Source: Salinicola lusitanus
GTDB taxonomy: Bacteria > Pseudomonadota > Gammaproteobacteria > Pseudomonadales > Halomonadaceae
Length of the DNA stretch: 64,000 bases
Assembly (NCBI RefSeq): GCF_003206045.1
Contig: NZ_PZJM01000003.1
Location: 505,778 to 569,777, forward strand
Reading direction: 5' to 3'
Below, in pieces: positions 39,160-48,677 of this stretch (positions are counted from its first letter, which is position 1; every line of letters starts with the position of its first letter). A model generated the notes under the pieces. That model had not been told where the DNA came from and searched no databases. It saw only the letters and a list, made by a program, of their open reading frames with translations. Made by a program: the position numbers and the translations under genes.

Positions 39160-40323
39160 ATGGCATTCGACGACAACACCTCCGACGCCGCTCGGGATTC
39201 CGAGATCTGCACCCACGCCTTCGAGGAACATCAGCGCTACGAGGGGGCGATCGCGCCCCCCATCTATCAGACCAGCCTGTTCACGTTCCCGACCCTGGAG
39301 CGCTTCACCGAGGTGATGCGCGACGAGCGCAGTCATTTCGTCTACAGCCGCGGGCTCAACCCGACCGTCAAGCTGCTCGAGGACAAGCTCGCCGCGCTGG
39401 AGCGGGGGGAGATGGCCAAGGCCTTCGCCTCGGGCATGGGCGCGATCAGCGCGACGATGATGACGCTGCTCGACCAGGGCGACCATGTGCTGCTGGTCAA
39501 CCAGGCCTACGGCCCGACGCGCCAGCTGCTGGAGCAGATGGCACGATTCGGCGTGAGCTTCAGCGAAACCGGCGGCAGTCGCGGCGAGGTCGAGGCGGCC
39601 GTGCGGGACAATACCCGGTTGATCTACATCGAGAGCCCCTCGTCGATGCGCATGGCGCTGGCCGATCTCGACGGCATCGCCGAGCTGGCCCGAACCCGGG
39701 GCATCCTCACCGCCATCGACAATACCTGGGCGACGCCGCTTTACCAGAAGCCGCTGACGCACGGTATCGACCTGACCCTGCACACGCTCTCCAAGTATAT
39801 CGGCGGCCACAGCGACCTGGTCGGCGGGGTCGTCGTCGGCCGGCGGGAACTGGTGGCGCCGATCTTCGAGCACGGCCACCAGTTGCTGGGGGCGGCCCTC
39901 TCGCCCCACAGCGCCTTCCTGGCCCTGCGCGGCCTGCGCACGCTGCCGATCAGGATGCGCCAGCACCAGGCCAATGTCCTGGAGGTCATCCGCTACCTGG
40001 CGACCCAACCCTCGGTGACGGGGCTCCACCACCCCTGTCTCGCCACCGGCGAGGCGGCGGCATGGGCCGAGAGACAGCTGAGCGGCCACGCTGGATTGCT
40101 CAGTTTCGAGATCGTCGATCCGTCCTATGTTCGCATCGCCGGTTTCATCGACACCCTGCGCGTCTTCCGTATCGGCGTGAGCTGGGGCGGCTACGAGTCG
40201 CTGGCCATCTCCCAGCGCCAGCCCGACGACACCGGCCCTGCCCTGATTCGCCTGGCGATCGGGCTGGAGGACGTCCAATCCCTGCTCGACGATCTGGAGC
40301 GCGCCTTCCGCACGCTGCAATAA
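39160..40323 (+). CDS. PLP-dependent cystathionine beta-lyase-type enzyme
   Basis: The 387-residue protein belongs to the Cys/Met-metabolism PLP family: YSRGLNPTVKLLEDKLAALE, AIDNTWATPLYQKPL, and the PLP lysine in TLSKYIGGHSD. The C-terminus ISWGGYESL-like segment fits beta-lyases. It probably cleaves a C-S bond in cystathionine or a related thioether. The ATG at 39160 is used; a TTG four codons earlier is in frame. No clear Shine-Dalgarno is visible. It is followed 28 bp later by an NhaC-type transporter and is divergent from a GntR gene. Confidence 0.85.
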   Translation: MAFDDNTSDAARDSEICTHAFEEHQRYEGAIAPPIYQTSLFTFPTLERFTEVMRDERSHFVYSRGLNPTVKLLEDKLAALERGEMAKAFASGMGAISATMMTLLDQGDHVLLVNQAYGPTRQLLEQMARFGVSFSETGGSRGEVEAAVRDNTRLIYIESPSSMRMALADLDGIAELARTRGILTAIDNTWATPLYQKPLTHGIDLTLHTLSKYIGGHSDLVGGVVVGRRELVAPIFEHGHQLLGAALSPHSAFLALRGLRTLPIRMRQHQANVLEVIRYLATQPSVTGLHHPCLATGEAAAWAERQLSGHAGLLSFEIVDPSYVRIAGFIDTLRVFRIGVSWGGYESLAISQRQPDDTGPALIRLAIGLEDVQSLLDDLERAFRTLQ

Positions 40324-40351
40324 TCCCGCCACGTCAACCGGAGACGCCACG

Positions 40352-41830
40352 ATGGCCACCACCCGACAACAACAACCCGGGTTTCTCGCCTCGCTCGGAC
40401 TACTGCTCGTCATTGCCGCCACCATCATCTACGGCATCGTCATCGCGGCGTACGAGACGGAGATGGTCCTGATCACCGTCGGCGTCCTGGCAACGCTGTT
40501 CGCCGTCGCCCACGGCCGCCGCTGGGACGACATCATGACCATCCTCGCGGACAAGATCCGAACCGCGACCATCGCCATCCTGGTGCTCTACAGCATCGGG
40601 CTGATCATCGGGACCTGGCTGGTGGCCGGCGCCATCCCCTACTTCATCTACTACGGGCTGGAACTGATCGACCCCGGCTATCTCTACGTCATGGCGTTCG
40701 TCGCCACCGCCATCGTCTCGACCTGCACCGGGACCTCATGGGGGTCGGCAGGCACCATCGGCGTGGCGATCATGGGGATCGCCGGGGCCATGGAGATCAA
40801 CCTGGCGATCACCGCCGGCGCCGTCATCTCGGGGGCCTATTTCGGCGACAAGCTGTCACCGCTCTCCGATACCACGATCATGGCGTCGATGGTGGTCAAG
40901 GTGGACCTCTACCGCCATATTCGCTATCTGATGTTCACCTCGGTGCCATCCTGCCTGGTCGCGGCACTCGCCTACTGGATACTGGGCACCAGTCTCCACG
41001 GTGATGCCCAGTCGCCGGCGATCGCCGCCACCACTACCCAGATCGAGGAGCTTTTCACCCTCAATCCGATCCTGCTGCTCCCGGCGGTCATCATCCTGAC
41101 CGGATCGATACTCAAGAAACCCACGCTGGTGGTGCTGTTCGCCTCGACGCTGTGCGCCATGCTGCTGGCGCTGTGGGTACAGGGCCTGCCGCTGTCGGTG
41201 GTGGTCGAGGCCGCCGTCTCCGGCTTCAGCGTCGACATGCTGCCCTCCGCACAGGCCGGACAGATCAACGACACGCTGCGAACGCTGCTGGAACGGGGCG
41301 GCCTCTACAGCATGCACGGCACCGTGCTGTTCGTGTTCTGCGCGTTCTTCTTCGCCTCGGCGCTGGAGGCCTCGGGAGCGCTCCATGTGGTTCTCCACCG
41401 GACGCTGGAGCACGTACGCTCCGCCAGCGGTACCATCCTCGCCTCGCTGCTCGCCGGTCTCTGCATCATCTTCGCCACCGGCAACAGCTACGTGACCTTC
41501 TTCCTGACCCGCGAGATCTTCGCCGACCAGTACGCCAGCAAAGGGCTTCATCCGCTCAATCTCTCGCGCAGCCTGGAAGATGGCGGCATGATCCCCGAGC
41601 CGCTGGCGCCATGGACGGTCTCGGCGGTCTACATGGCGGCGACGCTCGGCGTATCCACGCTCGACTACGCCCCCTGGGCGCTGTTCAATTATCTCGGGAT
41701 CGTGTTCTCGGCGCTGCTGGCGATCGCCGCGCCCTGGACGGGCAGTTTCGGCGTACGCCGACTGGCGCCGGAGGAGAATCCGCCTCGCCCGCGATTCGCC
41801 GGAGCCTCCGCGGCCAGCGATCCCCGCTGA
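40352..41830 (+). CDS. NhaC-family Na+/H+ antiporter-type transporter
   Basis: The 492-residue membrane protein has the NhaC-family blocks: VSTCTGTSWGSAGTIGVAIMGIA, SGAYFGDKLSPLSDTTIMA and a C-terminal ATGNSYVTFFLTREIF and GGMIPEPLAPWT. NhaC relatives exchange Na+ and H+ or couple them to organic acids and amino acids (MleN, for example). Linkage to a C-S lyase and GntR regulator suggests it may carry the lyase substrate rather than serve pH homeostasis; that is inference. Confidence 0.85.
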   Translation: MATTRQQQPGFLASLGLLLVIAATIIYGIVIAAYETEMVLITVGVLATLFAVAHGRRWDDIMTILADKIRTATIAILVLYSIGLIIGTWLVAGAIPYFIYYGLELIDPGYLYVMAFVATAIVSTCTGTSWGSAGTIGVAIMGIAGAMEINLAITAGAVISGAYFGDKLSPLSDTTIMASMVVKVDLYRHIRYLMFTSVPSCLVAALAYWILGTSLHGDAQSPAIAATTTQIEELFTLNPILLLPAVIILTGSILKKPTLVVLFASTLCAMLLALWVQGLPLSVVVEAAVSGFSVDMLPSAQAGQINDTLRTLLERGGLYSMHGTVLFVFCAFFFASALEASGALHVVLHRTLEHVRSASGTILASLLAGLCIIFATGNSYVTFFLTREIFADQYASKGLHPLNLSRSLEDGGMIPEPLAPWTVSAVYMAATLGVSTLDYAPWALFNYLGIVFSALLAIAAPWTGSFGVRRLAPEENPPRPRFAGASAASDPR

Positions 41831-41840
41831 GTCTCCCCGC

Positions 41841-41867
41841 CACCCATCGTCGAGATGGCGATGGGTG
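41841..41867. terminator. Hairpin between convergent NhaC and VOC genes
   Basis: A 9-bp perfect stem (CACCCATCG / CGATGGGTG) with a 9-nt loop starts 10 bp after the transporter stop. A short T-containing stretch follows on the plus strand but no T-run. It may terminate either transcript. Confidence 0.5.
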
Positions 41868-41875
41868 TCCCTCGA

Positions 41876-42250
41876 TCATGCCCAGGCATTGACGTTGTCG
41901 GCATCCTCGAAATCCGGCCGCTGCGGGTGGACGACACAGAACCGGTGGCCGGTCGGCGCCTCCATGATGGTCCAGCGCTCCAGGCGCTCGACCACCTGCG
42001 CACCCAACCCCTCCAGCCGGGCCACCTCCGCCTCGATATCATCGGTTTCGATATCCAGGTGAACCCGACTGGGGTGATCCACCTGCTGTATCAGCACATC
42101 GGGCTGATCCGGAGGCGTGGCCAGCTTGCCGTATTTCTCGTCGGTCTCGTGACAGGGCCAGCCCAGTGCCCGGGCCCAGAACTCGATGGCGGAAGACTTC
42201 TCTCCGCCCTGGCTGTCGATGACGAGCGCTGCCAGACGGCTTCTGTGCAT
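41876..42250 (-). CDS. VOC-family protein (glyoxalase/bleomycin-resistance fold)
   Basis: The 124-residue protein has one VOC module pattern: ALVIDSQGGEKSSAIEFWARALGWP, HLDIETDDIEAEVARLEGLGA and a GHRFCVVHPQRPDF ending. Such proteins bind a divalent metal or act in resistance and dioxygenase chemistry; no specific activity can be assigned. The ATG at 42250 is preferred because GGAGAGGAG lies directly upstream; an ATG at 42271 contains this site within its coding sequence. Confidence 0.75.
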   Translation of the reverse strand: MHRSRLAALVIDSQGGEKSSAIEFWARALGWPCHETDEKYGKLATPPDQPDVLIQQVDHPSRVHLDIETDDIEAEVARLEGLGAQVVERLERWTIMEAPTGHRFCVVHPQRPDFEDADNVNAWA

Positions 42251-42625
42251 CGTGGTTCTCCTCTCCGTCATGTGAATCCGAAAGTCGTATCCTCATCCAG
42301 CATAGCCAGCGCCGGGCACGGCGACCTCCCCGACCGACTGCCACCGCCCCAGTCAGTCCTCACTTCGCCGCGAGACCGGTTCGCTCCTGACCCGGCTCGG
42401 CTTCGAATCGATTCACGCTAGGCATCACAACGGGATGGCGGTGGCGACGCACATGCGTTAAGCTGCGGGCCCATTGCCGTTATCTGTCTGACCGTCGTCA
42501 CGCGAAGCTGAAAGAGTCGACGACCCTCCATTTTGCCGCCTCCAGGCGCATCAGCCAGCACTGGCATTCCCCGGTAGAGCGTAGCCGCTTCGCTTCGCCA
42601 TTCGCCGCGACCTAGAGAATACCGA
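42251..42625. other. Gene-free stretch upstream of the RNA helicase
   Basis: These 375 bp contain no convincing gene. They hold the 5' region of the minus-strand VOC gene and probably a long leader for the helicase, as is usual for cold-induced DEAD-box genes. I saw no clear promoter or riboswitch. Confidence 0.4.
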
Positions 42626-44107
42626 ATGAGTTTTGCCTCACTGGGCCTTAGCGCCCCGTTGCTGAAAGCCGTTGCCGAGCAAGGCTATGACACCCCCTCC
42701 CCGATCCAGTCACAGGCGATTCCCGCCGTTCTCGAGGGAAGAGACGTCATGGCCGCCGCGCAGACCGGCACCGGCAAGACGGCGGGTTTCACCCTGCCGA
42801 TCCTTCACCGCCTGTCCCAGGGCGATCGCCCCCGGGCCGGTTCACAGATTCCGGTACGTGCGCTGATCCTGACCCCGACCCGCGAGCTCGCCGCTCAGGT
42901 CGGCGAGAGCGTGGCGACCTACGGCAAGCACCTGCCGTTGAAAAGCGCCGTGGTCTTCGGCGGCGTCAAGATCAACCCGCAGATCGCCACCCTGCGCCAG
43001 GGCGTCGACATTCTCGTCGCCACCCCTGGTCGCCTGCTCGATCTCTACCAGCAGAAAGTGGTTCGCTTCGACAAGCTCGAAGTGCTGGTACTGGACGAAG
43101 CCGACCGCATGCTCGACATGGGCTTCATCCATGACATCCGCAAGATTCTGGCCGTGCTGCCCAAGCAGCGCCAGAACCTGCTGTTCTCGGCGACCTTCTC
43201 CAACGATATCCGCAACCTCGCCAAGGGCCTGGTCAACGATCCGGTCGAGCTCTCGGTGACCCCGCGCAACGCCGCCGCGGCGACGGTGAAGCAGTGGGTC
43301 CATCCGGTGGACAAGAGCCGCAAGCCGGCGCTGCTGTCGCACCTGATCCAGACCCACCAGTGGCAACAGGTGCTGGTCTTCACCCGCACCAAGCACGGCG
43401 CCAACCGCCTGACCAAGTATCTCGAGGGCCAGGGCATCGAGGCTGCGGCGATTCATGGCAACAAGAGCCAGAATGCCCGCACCAAGGCGCTGGCCGACTT
43501 CAAGAGCGGTGGCGTCCGCGCCCTGATCGCGACCGATATCGCCGCACGCGGGCTGGATATCGATCAACTGCCGCAGGTGGTGAACTTCGAACTGCCCAAC
43601 GTGGCGGAGGACTATGTCCACCGTATCGGCCGTACCGGCCGGGCCGGCGCCAGCGGCCAGGCGGTCTCGCTGGTGAGCCTGGACGAGAAGAAGGAACTGG
43701 CCGGCATCGAGCGCCTGATCAGCCAGCGCCTGACCAGCGAGGCGGTGACGGGCTTCGAGCCCACGCCCGGCGGTGGCCCCAAGGTGGACGAGAACGAAGG
43801 TCGTCAGCCCCGCGGTGGTCAACGGCGTGGTGATGGCGGCCAGCGTCGCGGCAATGGCGGTGGTGGCCGCGGCAACAGCGCCGGCGGGCGCGGTAACGGC
43901 GGTGGCCGTGGTGGCGATTCACGCCGCGGAGAAGGCCGCAGCGCCTCCTCGAGCCAGGGCGGTTCTCAAGACGACAACCGTGGCAATCGCATCGATAGCG
44001 GCAACCGTGGCAACCGCAGCGGCGATGCCCCGGCCCAGCGCCGTCAGCGCTCGCGCGGTGGCCAGCGTCGCAGCGGCGGCGGCGGCACGTCCAACGGCAA
44101 CGTCTGA
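42626..44107 (+). CDS. rhlE: DEAD-box RNA helicase, RhlE type
   Basis: The 493-residue helicase has all core motifs: Q-motif ([13 protein letters not shown]), [38 protein letters not shown] and [10 protein letters not shown]. The C-terminal tail from about residue 385 is glycine/arginine/asparagine-rich with many RGG/RGN repeats, which binds RNA non-specifically. RhlE remodels ribosome-assembly intermediates and helps in cold and mRNA turnover. The length and tail fit RhlE better than DeaD or SrmB. Confidence 0.88.
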   Translation: MSFASLGLSAPLLKAVAEQGYDTPSPIQSQAIPAVLEGRDVMAAAQTGTGKTAGFTLPILHRLSQGDRPRAGSQIPVRALILTPTRELAAQVGESVATYGKHLPLKSAVVFGGVKINPQIATLRQGVDILVATPGRLLDLYQQKVVRFDKLEVLVLDEADRMLDMGFIHDIRKILAVLPKQRQNLLFSATFSNDIRNLAKGLVNDPVELSVTPRNAAAATVKQWVHPVDKSRKPALLSHLIQTHQWQQVLVFTRTKHGANRLTKYLEGQGIEAAAIHGNKSQNARTKALADFKSGGVRALIATDIAARGLDIDQLPQVVNFELPNVAEDYVHRIGRTGRAGASGQAVSLVSLDEKKELAGIERLISQRLTSEAVTGFEPTPGGGPKVDENEGRQPRGGQRRGDGGQRRGNGGGGRGNSAGGRGNGGGRGGDSRRGEGRSASSSQGGSQDDNRGNRIDSGNRGNRSGDAPAQRRQRSRGGQRRSGGGGTSNGNV

Positions 44108-44133
44108 TACCCGGCCCTCAGGGCCAGCCCCAA

Positions 44134-44170
44134 ACGACAACGCCACCGTCATTGACGGTGGCGTTGTCGT
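44134..44170 (+). terminator. Long perfect hairpin after rhlE
   Basis: A perfect 17-bp stem (ACGACAACGCCACCGTC and its complement) with a 3-nt ATT loop begins 27 bp after the helicase stop. It is an evident terminator-type structure, lacking a T-run. The opposing TPM gene ends 40 bp further, so it may serve both strands. Confidence 0.7.
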
Positions 44171-44209
44171 ATCCGGACGTCGGATCCTCGCCGAGGCGCG
44201 GCCCGGCAC

Positions 44210-44845
44210 TCAGTCGAGCACGATGAGCCGGTTGGGCAGTTCATTGCGCTCGTGGGTCGCCGGCACATGGGCCTCGAGCAGCTCGCCACAGCTATCGATG
44301 CAGTCGAGAAAGCCCTGCAACGTCTCGCCGGCTTTGACGCGAGCGGTGAACGCCTCGACGATCGCCTGCCAGGTATCGTCGCTCAAGCGTGCCGAGATGC
44401 CTCGATCGACGAGGATCTCGACGTAGCGCTCGGCCTCGGAGACGAAGATCAGCATGCCGGTACCCGCCTCGGTGTGATGCAGGTTCTGCTCCAGGAACTG
44501 GCGCCTGGCCAGGTTGGAGGCGCGCCAGAAACGCACATGCCGCGGAATCAGTCGCGTCAGCACCGGCGGCAGCCGGAACACCACCGCCAGCACGATGAAG
44601 ACCAGCCACTGCGCCAGCAGCAGATACCAGGCGCTGGTCCCGCCCAGCCACCCCAGCCAACTGGCGATGACGCTCAGCGCGCCGGGGACGATGAGCGCCG
44701 TCAGTCCGGCCCACAGCAGCGGAATATAGGTGTAATCGTCGGCCTGACGCGCCAGGACGGTGACGACCTCGGCATCGGTGTCGCGCTCGATCCGCGTGAT
44801 CGCGTCGCCGACTTGCCGCTGTTCGCTTTCACTCAATAAAGCCAT
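44210..44845 (-). CDS. TPM-domain membrane protein
   Basis: The 211-residue protein has an N-terminal TPM domain start (SESEQRQVGDAITRIERDTDAEVVTVLA), two adjacent membrane helices (about residues 45-95), and a C-terminal half with AERYVEILVDRGISARLSDDTWQAIVEAF, the second part of the TPM fold. It is the third gene of a lemA - TPM - TPM operon on the minus strand. The longer open frame upstream of 44845 is an alanine-rich antisense-like extension inside the preceding gene and is rejected. Confidence 0.8.
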   Translation of the reverse strand: MALLSESEQRQVGDAITRIERDTDAEVVTVLARQADDYTYIPLLWAGLTALIVPGALSVIASWLGWLGGTSAWYLLLAQWLVFIVLAVVFRLPPVLTRLIPRHVRFWRASNLARRQFLEQNLHHTEAGTGMLIFVSEAERYVEILVDRGISARLSDDTWQAIVEAFTARVKAGETLQGFLDCIDSCGELLEAHVPATHERNELPNRLIVLD

Positions 44846-44864
44846 GCTGTCGTTATCCTGTCGT

Positions 44865-45671
44865 CTACCAGCCACCGGACGCGCCGCCGCCGCCGAAACC
44901 ACCACCGCCGCCGCCGAAGCCGCCGCCACCGAAACCACCACCGCCGCCGAAGCCGCCGGAACCGCCGAGAGCGCCGCCCAGCAGCACGCCGCCCATAGCG
45001 CCTCCGCGCCGACGCCGTCTGCCGCCGCGTCCACCACCGCCGCCACCACCACGTACGATCAGCATGACGATGAAGAACAGCAGCCCGAACCAGATCCCGG
45101 CACCACCCAGGTGACGGGATTCCTGCTGGGCGGGCTGGGGCGGCGGAGCCGCCTCGGCCTGGGCGTCGCCGCCGAGCGCTGCGATCATCGCCTGAACGCC
45201 ACCCACGATCCCACCGGCGTAATCCCCCTTGCGAAATGCCGGGGTGATGGTCTGGTTGATGATCGCGGAAGACCGGGCATCGGTCAGCCGGCCCTCGAGG
45301 CCGTAACCCACTTCGATTCGAACGGCGCGTTCGTCCACGGCGACGATCAGCAGCGCGCCGTTATCCTCGCCCTGCTGGCCGATACCCCAGTGGCGGCCGA
45401 GCTGATAGCCGTAGTCCTCGATGGCCTCTCCCTGAAGGTTCGGCAGCGTCACCACGACGAGCTGCTCGCCGGTCGCCTCCTCATGGGCCGCGAGCATCTC
45501 GGTCAGCCGATCGCGGGTCGAGGCATCCAGCAGATCGGCGTTGTCGACGACGCGCCCGGTCAATTCGGGAAAGTCCGGGGCCGCCTGGGCGAGCAACGCA
45601 AATGCCAGTAGCCAGAGGCCCAGCGTCAGCGAGATGAAACGCGTGTACGTTCGTCGCGTCGGACAGCGCAT
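44865..45671 (-). CDS. YgcG-type TPM-domain protein with glycine-rich tail
   Basis: The 268-residue protein has a signal peptide, a periplasmic TPM domain (FPELTGRVVDNADLLDASTRDRLTEML, VVTLPNLQGEAIEDYGYQLGRHWGIG), one membrane helix (about 182-202) and a long tail of glycine with phenylalanine or serine. This is the usual LemA partner, of poorly known function at the envelope. It overlaps the lemA stop by one base. Confidence 0.85.
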   Translation of the reverse strand: MRCPTRRTYTRFISLTLGLWLLAFALLAQAAPDFPELTGRVVDNADLLDASTRDRLTEMLAAHEEATGEQLVVVTLPNLQGEAIEDYGYQLGRHWGIGQQGEDNGALLIVAVDERAVRIEVGYGLEGRLTDARSSAIINQTITPAFRKGDYAGGIVGGVQAMIAALGGDAQAEAAPPPQPAQQESRHLGGAGIWFGLLFFIVMLIVRGGGGGGGRGGRRRRRGGAMGGVLLGGALGGSGGFGGGGGFGGGGFGGGGGGFGGGGASGGW

Positions 45672-46294
45672 CAGAACTCCACCTTGGGCGCCTGGTCGGC
45701 GTTCTCCGCGGTGGCTTCGAAGTTCTCGCGAATCGGCATATCGCTGTAGAGCACGCTATGCCAGATCTTGCCGGGGAAGGTCCGAATTTCGGTGTTGTAC
45801 GCCTCTACCGCCTGGATGAAATCGCGACGTGCCACCGCGATCCGATTCTCGGTGCCTTCCAGTTGCGACTGCAGCGCCAGGAAGTTCTGGTTCGACTTCA
45901 GATCGGGATAGCGCTCGGAAACCGCCATCAGCCGGCTCAGCGCCCCAGTCAGCTGGCTCTGGGCCTGCTGGAACTGCTGCAGTTGCTGGGGATCGTTCAG
46001 CGTATCGGCGTCGACCTGGATCGAGGTCGCCTTGGCCCGCGCCTCGACGACCGCCGTCAGCGTCTCCCGCTCCTGGCTGGCGAAGCCCTTGACCGTCTCC
46101 ACCAGGTTGGGCACCAGGTCTGCGCGACGCTGATACTGGTTCTCGACCTGGGACCAGGCCGACTTCACCTTCTCGTCCAGGGTCGGAATGTTGTTGATGC
46201 CGCAGCCGGAGAGCGACAACATCAATACCAGCAGCAATAGCCACCGCCACGGTTGACGGGCGGCGGCGGGCAAGGCGGTCACGGGTGTCTGCAT
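45671..46294 (-). CDS. lemA: LemA-family lipoprotein
   Basis: The 207-residue protein has an N-terminal hydrophobic segment ending in a lipobox LSGC and the LemA helical domain: VKSAWSQVENQYQRRADLVPNLVETVKGFASQE and FLALQSQLEGTENRIAVARRDFIQAVEAYN. LemA is an envelope protein of unclear function, commonly cotranscribed with TPM proteins as here. The ATG at 46294 puts the lipobox about 30 residues in. Confidence 0.9.
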   Translation of the reverse strand: MQTPVTALPAAARQPWRWLLLLVLMLSLSGCGINNIPTLDEKVKSAWSQVENQYQRRADLVPNLVETVKGFASQERETLTAVVEARAKATSIQVDADTLNDPQQLQQFQQAQSQLTGALSRLMAVSERYPDLKSNQNFLALQSQLEGTENRIAVARRDFIQAVEAYNTEIRTFPGKIWHSVLYSDMPIRENFEATAENADQAPKVEF

Positions 46295-46419
46295 GAAGGG
46301 TTCCCGGTTGAAGGAGATTGGAAATTGGAGCCTCGAGGGTTCCCGGGTGCCCGGGCCCAGGCGGTGATGACGCCAAGTTACAGGTTGGCCGGCGCCATGG
46401 GAAGGCGGTTCCCCGCCGC

Positions 46420-46887
46420 TCACTCCGCGGCGCCGGTGGCACGAATCCGGGCGGCAAGCGCTGCCAGCCCGGCATCATCGGCACGCCGGTAGTCATGGGA
46501 GGAGAGATATCCTTCGTAGACGTCGAAGTACTTGTCGACCCTGGACTCGACCGGTTTGAACGCGGCGTCGTCCCCCGTGCCATGCATGGGGAACAGCTTG
46601 GCGTGGAGATGATCGACGCCGTAGCCCTCGAAGAACATGCCGCAGCGGGCCACGCCCTCCAGCGCCCGATCCAGCCGCCTGGCCACCTGCTTGGTCGCCA
46701 CGATCAGCTCGCGCAGCACCGCATCTTCCTGTTCGAAGGCATAGCTGCCGTGATGCGCCTTGGGGATCACCACCGAAAACCCCTCGGTATTGGGGAAAAT
46801 GGAGAGAAAAGCCAGGTGCGACTCGTCTTCCCAGATACGGTGGGCCGGCGCCCGGCCGGCGACGATGTCGCAAAAGATGCAACTCAT
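46420..46887 (-). CDS. HIT-family nucleotide-binding protein
   Basis: The 155-residue protein starts with CIFCDIVAGRAPAHRIWEDE and carries GYGVDHLHAKLFPMHG in place of the standard HxHxHxx catalytic motif (the third His position reads Lys-Leu). HIT proteins hydrolyse or transfer nucleotide phosphoramidates and dinucleotides. The substituted motif resembles variants seen in other HIT subgroups, so activity is uncertain. ATG at 46887 gives the canonical start. Confidence 0.82.
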   Translation of the reverse strand: MSCIFCDIVAGRAPAHRIWEDESHLAFLSIFPNTEGFSVVIPKAHHGSYAFEQEDAVLRELIVATKQVARRLDRALEGVARCGMFFEGYGVDHLHAKLFPMHGTGDDAAFKPVESRVDKYFDVYEGYLSSHDYRRADDAGLAALAARIRATGAAE

Positions 46888-47012
46888 AAGGGTCGGGTTC
46901 CTTTCATCTCGGCGTGAACGCACCGTTCTCTGGCGATGAAAGACAAGATAGACCAGGGCGCCGTGGGCGCAGACGCCCAATGGCCAATAGCGAAATCATG
47001 GCGCCCGCCATC

Positions 47013-47049
47013 AGCCGAGCGAGATATGAGCGTCGGTTGCATGGCATTG
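47013..47049 (-). repeat. Possible attC-like half-site at the end of the Ada-like gene
   Basis: Reading on the minus strand, the stop TAA of the upstream alkyltransferase gene lies in TATAACAATGCCATGCAACC followed by GACGC, which resembles the 5' half of integron attC sites (TAACAA followed by a GACGC box). I could not find the matching 3' GTTRRRC half within 150 bp. The low-GC gene set upstream fits a former cassette origin. Low confidence. Confidence 0.2.
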
Positions 47050-47892
47050 TTATAGCGCAACCGGTTCATCACGCATTTTCTCCCATGTTTGTACCATGAG
47101 CTTCTTGGTTGGTCCCCAGCGGTACCCGCCCAACGCACCACTCTGCTGAATAACCCGGTGGCAGGGGATCAGCAAAGCAACGGGATTTGCGCCGATGGCG
47201 TTACCAACGGCCCTTGCCGACCTAGGGACGCCGAGTGATCTGGCCACTTCGGCATAGCTGGCCACAGCACCCGATGGTATTTTCAACAAGGCACGCCATA
47301 CGGCTATCTGGAAATTTGTCCCGGTCACATGAAGCGACAGCGGACCCTGTCCGGAAGCTGTCTTACTGCTAAAAAAGGCATCAATAACGTGTCGCGTGGA
47401 TGCCAAGCTTTCTCTGATCGAACTCAGAGGCCAATCGTTATGCAAGTCATCCAGCAACTCCTCCATGCCATTGAAGTCCATAAACGCTGCCCGGCAAACG
47501 CCACGCTGGGTTACGGCTACGAACATGGGCCCCAGAGGGGTCGGATGTACTCCATACTCGATCTGTAACTCCTTACCTCGATTTTTATACTCGCCGGGTG
47601 TGACTGCTTCTAGCTGCACAAAGTGATCGTGCAACCTTGAACTGCCGCTCAATCCAAGCTCATGTGAAACATCAAGCAAGGAGCGGGAATTGTCCAGCAA
47701 TCCTTTGCCCCGTTCCAATGTCAGAACCTGTAAAAAGCGCTTCGGCGTAGTACCCGCCCACCGACAAAACAGCCTTTGAAAGTGATACGGACTCAGATGC
47801 ACATGGGCGGCTATCTCTTCCAGGCTGGGCTGATCCACTGCCCGATCAACCAAATAGGCCATAGCACCTGCGATTCGGTCATAGTCTGACAT
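47050..47892 (-). CDS. Ada-like AraC / methylated-DNA-cysteine methyltransferase
   Basis: The 280-residue protein fuses an AraC-type helix-turn-helix (residues about 5-95, SLEEIAAHVHLSPYHFQRLFCRWAG) to an O6-alkylguanine methyltransferase domain with the active-site IPCHRVIQQ and ARAVGNAIGANP. It lacks the N-terminal phosphotriester (Ada N) domain of E. coli Ada, so it may repair O6-methylguanine and regulate without that sensor. GC content is lower than in flanking chromosomal genes. A GAGAGG site precedes the ATG. The stop is within a possible attC-like sequence. Confidence 0.88.
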   Translation of the reverse strand: MSDYDRIAGAMAYLVDRAVDQPSLEEIAAHVHLSPYHFQRLFCRWAGTTPKRFLQVLTLERGKGLLDNSRSLLDVSHELGLSGSSRLHDHFVQLEAVTPGEYKNRGKELQIEYGVHPTPLGPMFVAVTQRGVCRAAFMDFNGMEELLDDLHNDWPLSSIRESLASTRHVIDAFFSSKTASGQGPLSLHVTGTNFQIAVWRALLKIPSGAVASYAEVARSLGVPRSARAVGNAIGANPVALLIPCHRVIQQSGALGGYRWGPTKKLMVQTWEKMRDEPVAL

Positions 47893-47903
47893 GGCGAGGC
47901 CTC

Positions 47904-48677
47904 TCAGACACGATTTATAGACACACCGCCATCGACCAGCATTGCAGACCCCGTGGTGAAGCTGGAGGCATCGGATGCTAAGTACAGTGCGGATTGAGCG
48001 ATTTCATCAGGTGTCGCCATACGCTTGAGAGCATGCAGGTTATGCACAAACGCCACTGCTTCTGGCGTGCTGGCAAATTCACGTCCCGCTGGCGTATCAG
48101 TACCACCGGGCAGAAGGGCATTGACCCGGATATTCTGGGGCCCATGCTCTGACGCCAGCACCTGGGTCAATCCAATAAGGCCAGCCTTGCTGGCGGCGTA
48201 GGCAGCCATGCCTGGCATGCCTGGCATGCCTGCAGTGTAACCAACGAAGGTGGAGGTAAAAATTAAAGAACCTCCTTTTCGGGCAGCCATAGCGGGCAGC
48301 TGGTACTTTGCGCCCAAAAATGCGCTGGTCAAGTTGTTCGCAATAACTTGATTCCAATCCGTGAGCGACATCTCCGGGACAGGGCCCATAGCCCCGAGAA
48401 TGGCAGCATTGTTAAAAGCAATATCCAAAGCGCCAAAATGACTTACAGCCTTATCTACCAAAGCTTTGGCAAACGCTTCTTCGCCAACATCACCGACTAG
48501 TGCCAGTGCCTTTCCGCCTTCCGTATTGATTAGGTCCACCAGGTCATCAAGCTCTTTCTGTCGCCTTGCAGCCACCACTACGGCAGCCCCTTCTCTCGCA
48601 AAAAGCTTCGCGGCTGCGTAGCCAATACCGGTGCTGGCGCCAGTTACGATAGCAACCTTGTTAGCAAGTGTAGGCAT
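47904..48677 (-). CDS. SDR-family oxidoreductase
   Basis: The 257-residue short-chain dehydrogenase has the NAD(P)-binding TGASTGIG motif, NNAAI, and the YAASK catalytic Tyr/Lys. AARRQKELDDL after strand 2 favours NADP. No substrate can be assigned. GGAGG precedes the start. It lies 11 bp before the Ada-like gene on the same strand, and shares its lower GC content. Confidence 0.85.
   Translation of the reverse strand: MPTLANKVAIVTGASTGIGYAAAKLFAREGAAVVVAARRQKELDDLVDLINTEGGKALALVGDVGEEAFAKALVDKAVSHFGALDIAFNNAAILGAMGPVPEMSLTDWNQVIANNLTSAFLGAKYQLPAMAARKGGSLIFTSTFVGYTAGMPGMPGMAAYAASKAGLIGLTQVLASEHGPQNIRVNALLPGGTDTPAGREFASTPEAVAFVHNLHALKRMATPDEIAQSALYLASDASSFTTGSAMLVDGGVSINRV

Noticed and set aside
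43800..44100. Tandem repeat region at the end of rhlE as an independent element
   Set aside because: It is the coding sequence of the RGG-rich tail in frame with the helicase, not a separate repeat.
44846..45052. N-terminal extension of the second TPM gene into the preceding gene
   Set aside because: The extension is alanine/valine-rich and is the shadow of the glycine-rich tail of the YgcG-type protein in another frame.
46888..47049. Full integron attC site
   Set aside because: Only a 5'-half-like sequence is visible; the required complementary 3' half and any integrase are missing, so I list it only as a weak half-site.
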